Shown here piece after piece: positions 24,295 to 33,066 of a stretch of DNA of 64,000 nucleotides. Source of the stretch: Acidobacteriota bacterium. Its GTDB lineage: Bacteria; Acidobacteriota; Blastocatellia; UBA7656. The number at the start of each line of letters is the position of its first letter. Positions within the stretch are counted from its first letter, which is position 1. Where the stretch lies: NCBI GenBank assembly GCA_040754075.1, contig JBFMDH010000020.1, positions 1 to 64,000 of the forward strand. Reading direction: 5' to 3'. Made by a program: the position numbers and the translations under genes. The notes below the pieces were generated by a model. The model did no database searches, was not told where the DNA came from, and saw nothing but the letters and a program-made list of their open reading frames with translations.

Positions 24295-27225
24295 ATGCTT
24301 CAGGAAACCATTTCTCATTACCGGATTATCAAGCAGATTGGCGTCGGCGGTATGGGTGAGGTTTATCTCGCGGAAGATAAAAATCTGGGGCGACGGGTGG
24401 CGCTTAAAATTTTATCGTCCGGGTTTACCGGCGATGACGGGCAGTTGCGCCGGTTTGAACAGGAAGCCTATGCCGCATCGGCGCTGAACCATCCCAACAT
24501 CATCACCATCTATGAAGTTGGCATTGACCAAACTACCCATTTTATCGCGACAGAATTTGTCGAAGGCGAAACCCTGCGTCAGCATTTATCGCGGTCAAAA
24601 CCGAGCCTCAAAGAATTACTCGACATTGCCATCCAAATTGCCAGCGCGCTCGCTGCCTCGCACGAAGCCGGCATCGTGCATCGCGATATTAAACCGGAAA
24701 ACATCATGCTGCGGCGCGATGGCTACATTAAAGTGCTGGATTTCGGTATCGCCAAGTTGACGGAACATTTCAACGAGAAACGTTCTGCTCAAGCTGAAAA
24801 CACCGGTGAGGCGACGCTGGCAGTCGTGAATACCGATTCCAATGTGGTATTGGGAAGTCCCAGTTATATGTCGCCCGAACAGGCGCGCGGCGTAAACATT
24901 GATGCGCGCACCGACATTTTCAGTCTTGGAGTTATCCTTTATGAAATGGCAACCGGCAAACGACCGTTTGAAGGCGAGACGTCGTTTGATGTGATTGCCG
25001 CGATCTTAAATCAGGAACCGGTGCCGCTCACCAAAATTTCCGAAGAACTCCCGGAAGCGATCAATCGCATCGTGATGAAAATGTTGAAAAAGGATAGAAA
25101 TGAGCGTTATCAATCGGCTCAGGAATTAATCAATGAACTGCGGTCGCTTGAATACCGGGTCAAACATCGTTATGAACTCGGTCACGCTGCCGGTTCCGAT
25201 TCCTATACGACCCGCGAAATGGTTTCCAAACCGGTCATCACGGTAAAAGAGACGGCGCAAGACAGTTTTGCGATGGGCGCCACGACCGGTTCGATTTCTC
25301 AACAAATTCTGGTCAAAGTCAAAGAGAATAAAATTGTCACCGCGGCGCTTGCGCTCCTCGTCATTGGCGCGATTGTGGCTTTGTGGGTTTTCCCACGCAA
25401 AACCGCAGTCTTAAATGAACGCGATACCGTGTTGCTTGCCGATTTCACCAACACAACCAGGGATGCGGTTTTTGACGGCACCCTGAGACAAGCCTTAGCG
25501 GTACAACTGGAACAATCGCCTTTTCTAAGTATTTTTTCAGATGAACGCATACGCGAAACCTTGCGTTATATGAACCGCTCGCCGGATGAACGGCTCACCG
25601 TTCCGGTAGCCCGCGAGATTTGTCAGCGACAAGGTTTGAAAGCCTTATTGACCGGTTCGATTTCCAGTCTCGGCAGCCATTATGTGATTTCGCTTGAAGC
25701 CCTGAACGCGCAAACCGGAGATGCGATTGCCCGCCAGCAGGTCGAAGCCGAAAGTAAAGAACGGGTGCTGACGGCGCTCGGTAACGCCGCCTCGAATCTG
25801 CGCGAAAAATTGGGTGAATCCCTGCGCACCATCAATCGCTACGATGCGCCGATTGAACAGGCAACCACCTCATCGCTTGAAGCTTTGAAAGCCTTTTCCC
25901 TCGGCAGTGAACAGCAAACCCGCGGGCGCTATCTGGAAGCCATTCCGTTTTACAAACGCGCCGTCGAATTAGACCCGAATTTTGCAATGGCGCACGCGCG
26001 GCTTGCGGTGGCTTACGATAACAGCCGTCAATCGGAACTCGCGGCAGCCTCAGCCACCAAAGCTTTTGAGATGAAAGACCGCGTCAGCGAACGCGAAAAG
26101 TTATTCATCTCGTGGCGCTACTATTCACTGACCACACGCGAACTGGATAAAATCATCGAAGTCCTCGAACTCTGGCGGCAGACCTATCCGCGCGCCGCCG
26201 AACCGCCCAACACTTTGGCGTTTTATTACGCGCAGATGGGACAATTCGAGCGCGCCATCGAAGAAGCGCAAGCCGCCATTCAATTGAATCCGACGCGCGC
26301 CCAACCTTATTCAAATCTCGCCATCGCCTTGATGTGCCTCAATCGTTTCGACGAAGCCAACGCGACCTATGAACAGGCGCTCGCTCAAGGCTTGGATTCC
26401 GTCGGTTATCACTGGGGGCTTTACCTGATTGGCTTTACGCACAATGATGCGCAGGCGATGCAGAAAGAGATTGATTTTTTAACCGGCAAGCCAAATGAAT
26501 ATGAAGCGGTCGATTGGCAGGCGAAAAGCAAAACCTTTTCCGGGCAATTGGAAAAAGCCCGCGCGTTATCGAATCACGCGATTGACCTTGCCAAACAACG
26601 CGGGCTGAATGAAGTCGCTTCGCAGTTTGCCATCAGCGCGACGTTGCGCGAAGCGGTCACCGGCAGTTGCCAGCAAACGGCTACAGGCGTGGCAAGCGCG
26701 ATGGCGCTTGCCAAAACCAATGCCGCGATTATCGAAGGCGCGTTGGCGCTGGCGATGTGTGGCGAAGCGACACAATCGCTCAACTTGATCAATGAGCAGG
26801 TCAAACGCTATCCCAAAGATACCCTGTTGAATGCTGTATGGCTGCCAACGGTAAAAGCCATCGTCGAATTGCGTCGCAACAATTTCACCGGCGCGGTTGA
26901 ATTACTCGAAACGGCGCGGCGTTATGAGAAAGGTTATGCGGCGGCTTACTGGCCGCTTTACGTTCGCGGCTTGGCGTATCTTGGTGCGCGTGACGGGACG
27001 CGCGCCGAAACTGAATTCAGAAAAATCCTCGACAGCCCCGGCGTCAATGTCAATTCGGGCTTGTATTCGCTGGCTTATTTGCAGGTCGCCCGCGCCATCG
27101 CGCTCAGCAATGATAAAGCGCAAAGCCGCAAAGCCTACGAAGATTTCTTTGCCATCTGGAAAGACGCAGACGCGAATCTGCCGATTCTTCAACAAGCCCG
27201 CCGTGAGTTTGAAAAATTTAAATAG
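24295..27225 (+). CDS. Membrane serine/threonine protein kinase with TPR sensor
   Basis: The 976-residue protein has an N-terminal eukaryotic-type kinase domain (residues 9-285): glycine loop GVGGMGEVYLA, catalytic HRDIKPENIML, DFGIAKL and GSPSYMSPEQARG. A single membrane helix (about 345-365) follows. The extracytoplasmic part begins with a domain starting DTVLLADFTNTTRD and continues with TPR repeats (about 540-960). This architecture is common in Acidobacteriota. Both the catalytic Asp and the DFG are intact, so it should be active. ATG at 24295 is the likely start. Its stop overlaps the convergent queG gene by 8 bp. The PP2C phosphatase nearby is a candidate antagonist. Confidence 0.92.
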   Translation: MLQETISHYRIIKQIGVGGMGEVYLAEDKNLGRRVALKILSSGFTGDDGQLRRFEQEAYAASALNHPNIITIYEVGIDQTTHFIATEFVEGETLRQHLSRSKPSLKELLDIAIQIASALAASHEAGIVHRDIKPENIMLRRDGYIKVLDFGIAKLTEHFNEKRSAQAENTGEATLAVVNTDSNVVLGSPSYMSPEQARGVNIDARTDIFSLGVILYEMATGKRPFEGETSFDVIAAILNQEPVPLTKISEELPEAINRIVMKMLKKDRNERYQSAQELINELRSLEYRVKHRYELGHAAGSDSYTTREMVSKPVITVKETAQDSFAMGATTGSISQQILVKVKENKIVTAALALLVIGAIVALWVFPRKTAVLNERDTVLLADFTNTTRDAVFDGTLRQALAVQLEQSPFLSIFSDERIRETLRYMNRSPDERLTVPVAREICQRQGLKALLTGSISSLGSHYVISLEALNAQTGDAIARQQVEAESKERVLTALGNAASNLREKLGESLRTINRYDAPIEQATTSSLEALKAFSLGSEQQTRGRYLEAIPFYKRAVELDPNFAMAHARLAVAYDNSRQSELAAASATKAFEMKDRVSEREKLFISWRYYSLTTRELDKIIEVLELWRQTYPRAAEPPNTLAFYYAQMGQFERAIEEAQAAIQLNPTRAQPYSNLAIALMCLNRFDEANATYEQALAQGLDSVGYHWGLYLIGFTHNDAQAMQKEIDFLTGKPNEYEAVDWQAKSKTFSGQLEKARALSNHAIDLAKQRGLNEVASQFAISATLREAVTGSCQQTATGVASAMALAKTNAAIIEGALALAMCGEATQSLNLINEQVKRYPKDTLLNAVWLPTVKAIVELRRNNFTGAVELLETARRYEKGYAAAYWPLYVRGLAYLGARDGTRAETEFRKILDSPGVNVNSGLYSLAYLQVARAIALSNDKAQSRKAYEDFFAIWKDADANLPILQQARREFEKFK

Positions 27226-28378
27226 CTTTCGTCGGCGATGGAATTACGTTTTCCGAAAGTTTGAGTTTCGCCGCTTCTGCATTTACCGACGGCTCAGGGT
27301 CGCGCAGCAATCGTTCGACTATTGGCTTCGCTTGGGTTGAATCAAGTTGCGCAAGCGCCCAGAGGGCGTGCGAACGAATTAACGGTTCAGGGTCATGGTC
27401 AATCCGTTCTATTAGGTTTGGAATTGCTGCGGTGCATTCGATATTAGCGGCAACAATCGTAGCATTTCTCAATAACCCTCGGCGCTTGGGTCTGGTGAGC
27501 GGTGTGCCTTTGAACCGCTCGCGAAACTCCGCATCACTGGCAATCGAAAGCAATCCAACTAAATCAAGCCGCTCACCCGCGCCGCGTTCAGGTTTGAACT
27601 CCAGCCATTTCGTATCGGTTGAAAACCGATTGAAAGGACAAACCGTCTGGCAGACATCGCAACCGAAAAGCCATTCGCCTAATCCTTGGCGCAATTCAAC
27701 CGGAATCGCGCCTTTGTGTTCAATCGTCAGATATGAAATACAACGCCGCGCATCCAGTTTATACGCGCCATCGAAAGCATCGGTCGGACAGGCATTCAGA
27801 CAACGATGACAGGTGCCGCAACTCACCTTGATGTCGCGGTCTTCGACAGGTAGTTCAAGGTCAAGAAAAATCTCTGCCAGAAAAAACCATGAACCCGCTT
27901 GCGGTTGTAAAATATTGGTATTCTTGCCGAAAAATCCGAGTCCGGCGCGTGCCGCAATGCCGCGTTCCAGTAGCGGCACGGCATCGACAAAACACCGCGA
28001 ATAGATTTTGCGCCCCGCAAGTTTTTCAATTTCACCGGCAAGTAACAATAATCGCGCCTTCACCACATCGTGATAATCCAACCCCCAGGCATAACGCGCC
28101 ACCCGACCATAACGATTTTGGTGTTGAAAAGCGGGCGCTTCGACATAGTAATTCACTGCGAGGGTGACAAGCGATGCGGCTTGCGGCACAAGAGTTTGCG
28201 GATTTGTGTGAAGCTCTGTGCGCCGCGTCAGGTAATGCATCTCAGCGGCAAAACCGGCGTCGCGCCACTCGCGAAAAAGTTCCGCGTCACGCGCAAGCGG
28301 GGCAACTGAAGTGATGGCGATAACTTCAAAGCCAAGTTCGCGCGCGGCGCTTTTTATTTGTGCGACCAGATGGTTCAC
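27218..28378 (-). CDS. queG: Epoxyqueuosine reductase
   Basis: QueG catalyses the last step of queuosine synthesis in tRNA, reducing epoxyqueuosine with a cobalamin and two iron-sulfur clusters. Both clusters are visible: CGTCHRCLNACP and CDVCQTVCPFN. The 386-residue product also has the N-terminal LGFEVIAITSV fold and a C-terminal HEAT-like repeat (IRSHALWALAQL). GTG at 28378 is the start. It is convergent with, and overlaps by 8 bp, the kinase gene, and is divergent from the PP2C gene. No other queuosine gene is in the window. Confidence 0.95.
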   Translation of the reverse strand: MNHLVAQIKSAARELGFEVIAITSVAPLARDAELFREWRDAGFAAEMHYLTRRTELHTNPQTLVPQAASLVTLAVNYYVEAPAFQHQNRYGRVARYAWGLDYHDVVKARLLLLAGEIEKLAGRKIYSRCFVDAVPLLERGIAARAGLGFFGKNTNILQPQAGSWFFLAEIFLDLELPVEDRDIKVSCGTCHRCLNACPTDAFDGAYKLDARRCISYLTIEHKGAIPVELRQGLGEWLFGCDVCQTVCPFNRFSTDTKWLEFKPERGAGERLDLVGLLSIASDAEFRERFKGTPLTRPKRRGLLRNATIVAANIECTAAIPNLIERIDHDPEPLIRSHALWALAQLDSTQAKPIVERLLRDPEPSVNAEAAKLKLSENVIPSPTKAI

Positions 28379-28529
28379 GTTTTTAGACTACGCACGGTGA
28401 ACTTTCGGTGTCAATTCACCTGCCGAACTTCATCGCATCTTTCGCCTGCGTTTCAGCGTAGTAACCTATCGCAACGAGGTGAGCGTTGATGCTAAAATGA
28501 TTGCCGCGCCAGTGTGGGAAAAGAAAGTT

Positions 28530-29948
28530 ATGGACATCAAAGTTGGGATTATTTGCGACAGAGGGTTGAATCCGAAACGCCCGGTGAATCAGGACAACTT
28601 TCTTTCGGTTCCCGAACACGGATTGTTCGCGGTTTTTGATGGCGTCGGCGGGCAAAAAGCCGGTGAGGTCGCAAGCCACATGGCTGCCGAAACCATTGAA
28701 GAATCGCTTGCCAACATTAATGCCGGGTCTTCCAGAGAATTAATCAGCCGCGCCATTCAATTCGCCAATCGCGATATCCATGAACTTGCCGAAGGCAATC
28801 CCGATTACCGAACGATGGCAACCACCGTTGCGCTCATTCACCTGAGCGATAATCAAGCGACCATCGCACACGTCGGCGATAGTCGCGTCTATCGGCTCGA
28901 AGACGGCTATTTTTACCGCGAAACCATAGACCACACCGACATCAATGATGACATTCGCGCAGGGGTTACGCCTGAACGCCACCCGAAAGGCAATGTCATC
29001 AATCGCGCGCTTGGCGCGGAAGCGGATGTCGAGGTTGAAATCAAATCCATCCTTCTTAAAGAAGGTGCGCGCCTGTTACTGTGCAGCGACGGCATCTATC
29101 GCCATCTTGCCGACGAAGAGATTGCCCGTGTGCTTTCGCAAAACAAAGACCCGCAGGAAGCCGCCGACGAATTGAAACGCATCGTCCATGCGCGCGGCGC
29201 GGATGACAATTTAACCGCTATTGTTGTACAACTCGGACGCGCGCGGATCTCGCCCGTCAAAGGCACTGATGATGGCATCTCACGTTTCTTGAAAAAACAT
29301 ACACCCGCAACCATGCCTACGCGGATTAAAAAATCGGGCAAACTCGCGGCGCGTGAAGCCAGTGCTCATTCAATAAGCGCCGCCGCGCCCCGCAGTCGCA
29401 TTGAAGTCGATTTCGGCGAAACCAAAGAAGAGAGCGTTTGGGGCACGCCTTCCAGTTCGCAATTCGATGAGGCGGATACCCCGAATAAATCGCGGATGCT
29501 GATTTGGGTTGTGGTTTTCATCATTGGCATCAGCGGCGCTTTTTATGCGGGATATAAATTGTCAGAATGGCAAAAAGGTTCTACGTCCAAGCCGCCCGCA
29601 AATGACACGGCAAGTCAAATCAAAGCCGCGCGTGAAGATTTTGAAAAAGGCAGTGCGGCAGCCGCTGCCAATATCCTTGCGGGTATCGTGACCCGCGAAC
29701 CGCAAAACGCCGAAGCCAGGTACTGGCTGGGGCGGGTACAGTTTGAACAAGGCGAGTACGTCAAGGCGCGGGAAAATTTTGATGAAGCAATTAAAGTCGA
29801 AAACAAACGCGCCGAATTTTATTTACACGCATCAATGGCGCAACGCGCGCTCGGCGAAAAAAATAAAGCCGATGCCCTGTTTGAACGTTATGTTGAACTA
29901 AAGAAATCGGCGGCGCAACCGGCAACCATACAAGCGCCGAACAGATAG
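28530..29948 (+). CDS. PP2C-type phosphatase with membrane anchor and TPR domain
   Basis: The protein (472 residues) dephosphorylates Ser/Thr-phosphorylated proteins. The catalytic domain (1-240) has RPVNQDN, FDGVGGQKAGE, HVGDSRVYR, CSDGIY and DDNLTAIVV, so all metal-binding aspartates are present. A basic linker leads to one membrane helix (about 324-344), then two TPR units (about 365-460). Unusually, the TPR part would lie outside the cytoplasm. I prefer ATG 28530; a GTG start at 28479 would add 17 residues. It is followed by the kinase, FHA and DUF4404 genes and is probably co-transcribed with them. Confidence 0.9.
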   Translation: MDIKVGIICDRGLNPKRPVNQDNFLSVPEHGLFAVFDGVGGQKAGEVASHMAAETIEESLANINAGSSRELISRAIQFANRDIHELAEGNPDYRTMATTVALIHLSDNQATIAHVGDSRVYRLEDGYFYRETIDHTDINDDIRAGVTPERHPKGNVINRALGAEADVEVEIKSILLKEGARLLLCSDGIYRHLADEEIARVLSQNKDPQEAADELKRIVHARGADDNLTAIVVQLGRARISPVKGTDDGISRFLKKHTPATMPTRIKKSGKLAAREASAHSISAAAPRSRIEVDFGETKEESVWGTPSSSQFDEADTPNKSRMLIWVVVFIIGISGAFYAGYKLSEWQKGSTSKPPANDTASQIKAAREDFEKGSAAAAANILAGIVTREPQNAEARYWLGRVQFEQGEYVKARENFDEAIKVENKRAEFYLHASMAQRALGEKNKADALFERYVELKKSAAQPATIQAPNR

Positions 29949-30082
29949 GATTCAGGATATAGGATTCAGGGAAAGGAAAGTATGAAGTAGGAACGATGAA
30001 TGATGAACAGAAAGCGGTTTGCAATTATCCATCGTTCAGCATTTCGCCTTCGTCGTTTCTTCTCCCCTGAATCCTGAATCCT
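29949..30082. repeat. Palindromic element of about 130 bp, copy 1
   Basis: Outer arms carry GGATTCAGG heptamers (left, 29949-29972; right, CCTGAATCCTGAATCC at 30066-30081). Inner arms carry GTATGAAGTAGGAACGATGA and a partly complementary CCATCGTTCAGCATTTCGCC block. A closely similar element lies at 63267-63391, so it is a dispersed repeat. It separates the PP2C and kinase genes. Confidence 0.8.
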
Positions 30083-30093
30083 CGTGAAAAAAA

Positions 30094-31716
30094 GTGGCAG
30101 AACTGAAATTAGCAAACAGCATAGTTGATGAACGCTACGCGGTTGACCGCTGTCTGGGGCGCGGCAGTTATGCCGAAATTTTTCTCGCCTATGACAAACA
30201 GTTCGATGATGCGCCGGTGATTATCAAAGCCTTGAATTCATCCTTGCAGGGCACGCCCGATACCGACCTCGAACGCACACTGGTTGAGAATTTTCAAAAC
30301 GAAGCGAACGCCCTGGATAAAGTTCGCCACCCGCATATCATTCGTCGTCTCGGTCATGGAACGGCAATCGATTTAGGCGGAAAACTCTTTCATTACCTGG
30401 TGCTCGAATATATGCCGGGCGGCGATTTGATGTCGCTATGCAAAAAACGTCCGCTCAGTCTCAATGAAGTGATGCTCTATTTTGAGCAGGTCGCCGAAGC
30501 CCTCGCTTACGCACATTCGCAACAAGTGATTCACCGCGACATCAAACCGAAAAATTTATTGCTGTCGACTGACCATCAAACCTTAAAGATTTGCGATTTC
30601 GGGGTTGCCAAAATGACCGGGCAAAATGTCGATGATGAAATCACCCGTGTTGGCACTGACGTTTACGCGCCACCCGAACATCACCCGGAAGACGATGGCG
30701 AAGCCTGTGATGAAAAACTTACGCCTTCGGCTGATGTCTATTCACTGGCAAAAACTATTTACACAGCGATGTGTGGACGCGCGCCGCGCGGCTTTTCGCG
30801 CCGTCCGATTTCGAGTTTACCAACCGAACTCGTGATGCAACGGTGGGGCGGCGCATTGCTTAGAGTTTTAAACAAAGCAACGGCAACGCGGGTGGCTGAC
30901 CGTTATGCGACGGTCAATGAATTCTGGGAAGATTTTGCCGCCATCAATAACCTGCTTCCCGAAGAGGATGAAGAAAAAACTCATGTGAGTTCGCGTTTGC
31001 AAGGCACCAGCGATGTCGAACGCCCGTCAACCGTTCCCAACTTTCAAAACCCGGCAACCGCGAGCAAACGCCTGCCGAAGCAGGCGCGCATCGTGGTGGA
31101 TTTGCCGACGCGAAAACAGGATTCAGGATTCAGGATTCAGGATTCAGGGAATCAGACTTCGCAAAATGTCACGGTTTCGCAAATCGCCACCGAACAAGCG
31201 GCTACGGTGACGGCAACGCCAGCAAACAACGCAATGCAAAACCACTTCGTTCAACAAGGCGCGGTTGCGCAAAGAAACGTTGATGCTGTGCGAACGCGAA
31301 AATTGCAAACCGACACGAAACTTGAGCGCAATGTCTTCGACAAGATGCGCTCGAAAGTGAAACCCAATTATTTGCGTTGGGCGTTTATTGTCTTTCTACT
31401 GCTTGCGGTTGGCGGATTCGTGTCATCAGTTTATCTCTATTTTTCAAACCAACCTTCCTTAATCAGTTGGATTGATAAGGATGGAGAAATTTTAGGCGCA
31501 GAATTCGTCAAATTACGTGCCGACGCCACCACCAAAGGTAAAACTTTACGTTGGCTGCCGCGTGGCACGAGAATTCGCAAAATGGGAGAAGAACGTGATG
31601 GCTGGGTGCGCGTGAAAGTTACGTATGTTCCGCCGACCCCCTTGCCGGTTGACGCCCCGACAGACAACCTCAGCGTGGATACCGGTTGGATTAACAGCAG
31701 GCTGATTGATTTTTGA
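30094..31716 (+). CDS. Membrane serine/threonine kinase with SH3-like domain
   Basis: The 540-residue protein has a kinase domain (about 10-285) with [29 protein letters not shown] and [10 protein letters not shown] long, low-complexity linker (about 300-425) includes an in-frame heptamer repeat peptide [11 protein letters not shown] (342-353). One membrane helix (427-449) leads to an extracytoplasmic SH3-like domain ([18 protein letters not shown], then GWVRVKV and [10 protein letters not shown]). The start is GTG 30094 with no clear SD, so it may be translationally coupled or start elsewhere. It lies just upstream of an FHA protein with likely phospho-threonine sites and is a good candidate to phosphorylate it. 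Confidence 0.9.
   Translation: MAELKLANSIVDERYAVDRCLGRGSYAEIFLAYDKQFDDAPVIIKALNSSLQGTPDTDLERTLVENFQNEANALDKVRHPHIIRRLGHGTAIDLGGKLFHYLVLEYMPGGDLMSLCKKRPLSLNEVMLYFEQVAEALAYAHSQQVIHRDIKPKNLLLSTDHQTLKICDFGVAKMTGQNVDDEITRVGTDVYAPPEHHPEDDGEACDEKLTPSADVYSLAKTIYTAMCGRAPRGFSRRPISSLPTELVMQRWGGALLRVLNKATATRVADRYATVNEFWEDFAAINNLLPEEDEEKTHVSSRLQGTSDVERPSTVPNFQNPATASKRLPKQARIVVDLPTRKQDSGFRIQDSGNQTSQNVTVSQIATEQAATVTATPANNAMQNHFVQQGAVAQRNVDAVRTRKLQTDTKLERNVFDKMRSKVKPNYLRWAFIVFLLLAVGGFVSSVYLYFSNQPSLISWIDKDGEILGAEFVKLRADATTKGKTLRWLPRGTRIRKMGEERDGWVRVKVTYVPPTPLPVDAPTDNLSVDTGWINSRLIDF
31119..31148 (+). repeat. Heptamer tandem repeat inside the kinase gene
   Basis: Four copies of GGATTCA occupy 31119-31146. In the kinase frame they encode [11 protein letters not shown] within the disordered linker. 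Similar arrays are at 29949 and 45881. Confidence 0.85.
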
Positions 31717-31740
31717 TAGATGAAGAAATTAACAGAGATA

Positions 31741-31782
31741 AACAGGATGGGCAGGATTTTTGTTATCCTGTCTATCCCTGTT
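31741..31782. repeat. CAGGAT hairpin upstream of the FHA gene
   Basis: AACAGGATGGGCAGGAT (31741-31757) pairs with ATCCTGTCTATCCCTGTT (31765-31782) with one bulge and a 7 nt loop. It ends 20 bp before the FHA start codon and may control its translation or be a REP-like element. Confidence 0.65.
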
Positions 31783-31802
31783 ATTTTTCTACCGGAGAAA
31801 AA

Positions 31803-32756
31803 ATGAGCGCGAAAAATTTCTTTGAAAAATTGAGAAAATGGATTGATGGCGAAGAGGATTTGGACGAGCAGGGGGAAGCGAAACCGCGCTCGAAGTGGGA
31901 CGATTTTCTGGTCGCGATTGCCCGCGAAGTCGAAGCCGTAATGCAACGCGAAATGTTTACCCCGCCCGGCGGTCCCACCTACATTCCGCGTGAATATCTG
32001 GTCTTCTTAAATCCCGAAGACGATGATGAGTGGCAAGGCGATAAACGCGAAGGCTTGCAACGAGGGCTTCATTATGTGCTTTCGGAACGCGCCAAGGCAC
32101 TTGCCGGCGACAACGAATTTCAAACCAAAAGTTTTGCTATTGAACTGAAAACCGATGCTTCACTTGAACGCACACGTTTTCGCGTGCAGCCGGTCTGGGA
32201 TACCGAAACCGAAAAGACTATGGTGCAACCGCGCAAAAAACGCGAAGCTCAGGGAAAAGTTACCACTCAGGAAACTACTGCGCCTTCAACTTTGCCTGCT
32301 GAAGAAGAAAATAAAACTGCGCCTTTCGTTTTCGATACCCATACCGAAGACGATGAAAAAACCATCGTTCGTCCGCGCAAAGTCGAAGACGACGAAGCCA
32401 CCATTGTTCGCCCGCGCAAACCTACCGCCCCGGTCTTTTCACTCTCAGTTAAACGCAACGCCGAAGGCGCAGAAAATTCTGCGTCCGTTGAGCAAGCGTT
32501 TTACAAGGACGAAATCACCATCGGGCGCGGTTCTGCCAAATCACATATCGAAGTCGATTTGAAACTCGCGGAAGATATGGAAGTGAGTCGCGTTCACGCG
32601 AAATTGAAAAAGACCGGCGACGAGTTTGCTTTGACCTGTACGGGCGCCAATCCGATTGTGCTGGATGGCGGGCGCGAACTTGCCAAAGATGAAACGGCGC
32701 AGTTAAAGACGGGCGATAAATTTTCGCTTTGCAGTTACGAGATTGTGATTCAGTAA
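31803..32756 (+). CDS. FHA-domain signalling protein (FhaA-like)
   Basis: The 317-residue protein has an N-terminal DUF3662/FhaA-like domain (about 1-135, with WDDFLVAIAREVEAVMQRE and YIPREYLVFLNP). A linker follows with three similar motifs around Thr139 (EKTMVQPRK), Thr187 (EKTIVRPRK) and Thr200 (EATIVRPRK). The C-terminal FHA domain has IGRGSAKSHIEVD and SRVHAKL, the phospho-threonine-binding residues. ATG 31803 follows CCGGAGAAAA. It is likely a cytosolic adaptor that binds its own or a partner's phosphorylated threonines, downstream of the neighbouring kinase. The genes before and after it read in the same direction. Confidence 0.88.
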   Translation: MSAKNFFEKLRKWIDGEEDLDEQGEAKPRSKWDDFLVAIAREVEAVMQREMFTPPGGPTYIPREYLVFLNPEDDDEWQGDKREGLQRGLHYVLSERAKALAGDNEFQTKSFAIELKTDASLERTRFRVQPVWDTETEKTMVQPRKKREAQGKVTTQETTAPSTLPAEEENKTAPFVFDTHTEDDEKTIVRPRKVEDDEATIVRPRKPTAPVFSLSVKRNAEGAENSASVEQAFYKDEITIGRGSAKSHIEVDLKLAEDMEVSRVHAKLKKTGDEFALTCTGANPIVLDGGRELAKDETAQLKTGDKFSLCSYEIVIQ

Positions 32757-32766
32757 AAAGAGTCTT

Positions 32767-33051
32767 ATGCTTTCAACGATGGACAGACAAGAACTTCATA
32801 ATCACTTGCAACAACTTCATAACGAATTGCAAAACGTCGCCAATTTGAGCGATGAAGACAAAGAATTGCTTCAAAAAATTGAAGACGATATTCAGACTTT
32901 GCTCAATGCAAAAGAAGTTGACCTGTCGTCGCGCTACACAGGTTTCAATGAAGGTTTGCGCGAAGGTATCGAACGCTTTGAAGCCAACCATCCAGACCTG
33001 ACGATGACTATGGGACAAATCGCTGAAATCCTCGCGAAAATGGGCATCTGA
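32767..33051 (+). CDS. DUF4404 family protein
   Basis: This small, mostly helical protein (94 residues) matches DUF4404: LHNHLQQLHNELQN, LLQKIEDDIQTLL, then RFEANHPDLT and a final AEILAKMGI. Its function is unknown. It starts 10 bp after the FHA gene and is probably translated from the same message. It could be an accessory subunit of the phospho-signalling block. The start may be ATG 32767 or ATG 32779. Confidence 0.85.
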   Translation: MLSTMDRQELHNHLQQLHNELQNVANLSDEDKELLQKIEDDIQTLLNAKEVDLSSRYTGFNEGLREGIERFEANHPDLTMTMGQIAEILAKMGI

Positions 33052-33066
33052 ACAACGTTTAATTAC

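Noticed and set aside
31119-31148. Possible CRISPR-like array from short repeats
   Set aside because: The units are 7 bp, directly adjacent and without spacers, and no cas gene is in the window. The same holds for the arrays at 45881, 20356 and 62284.
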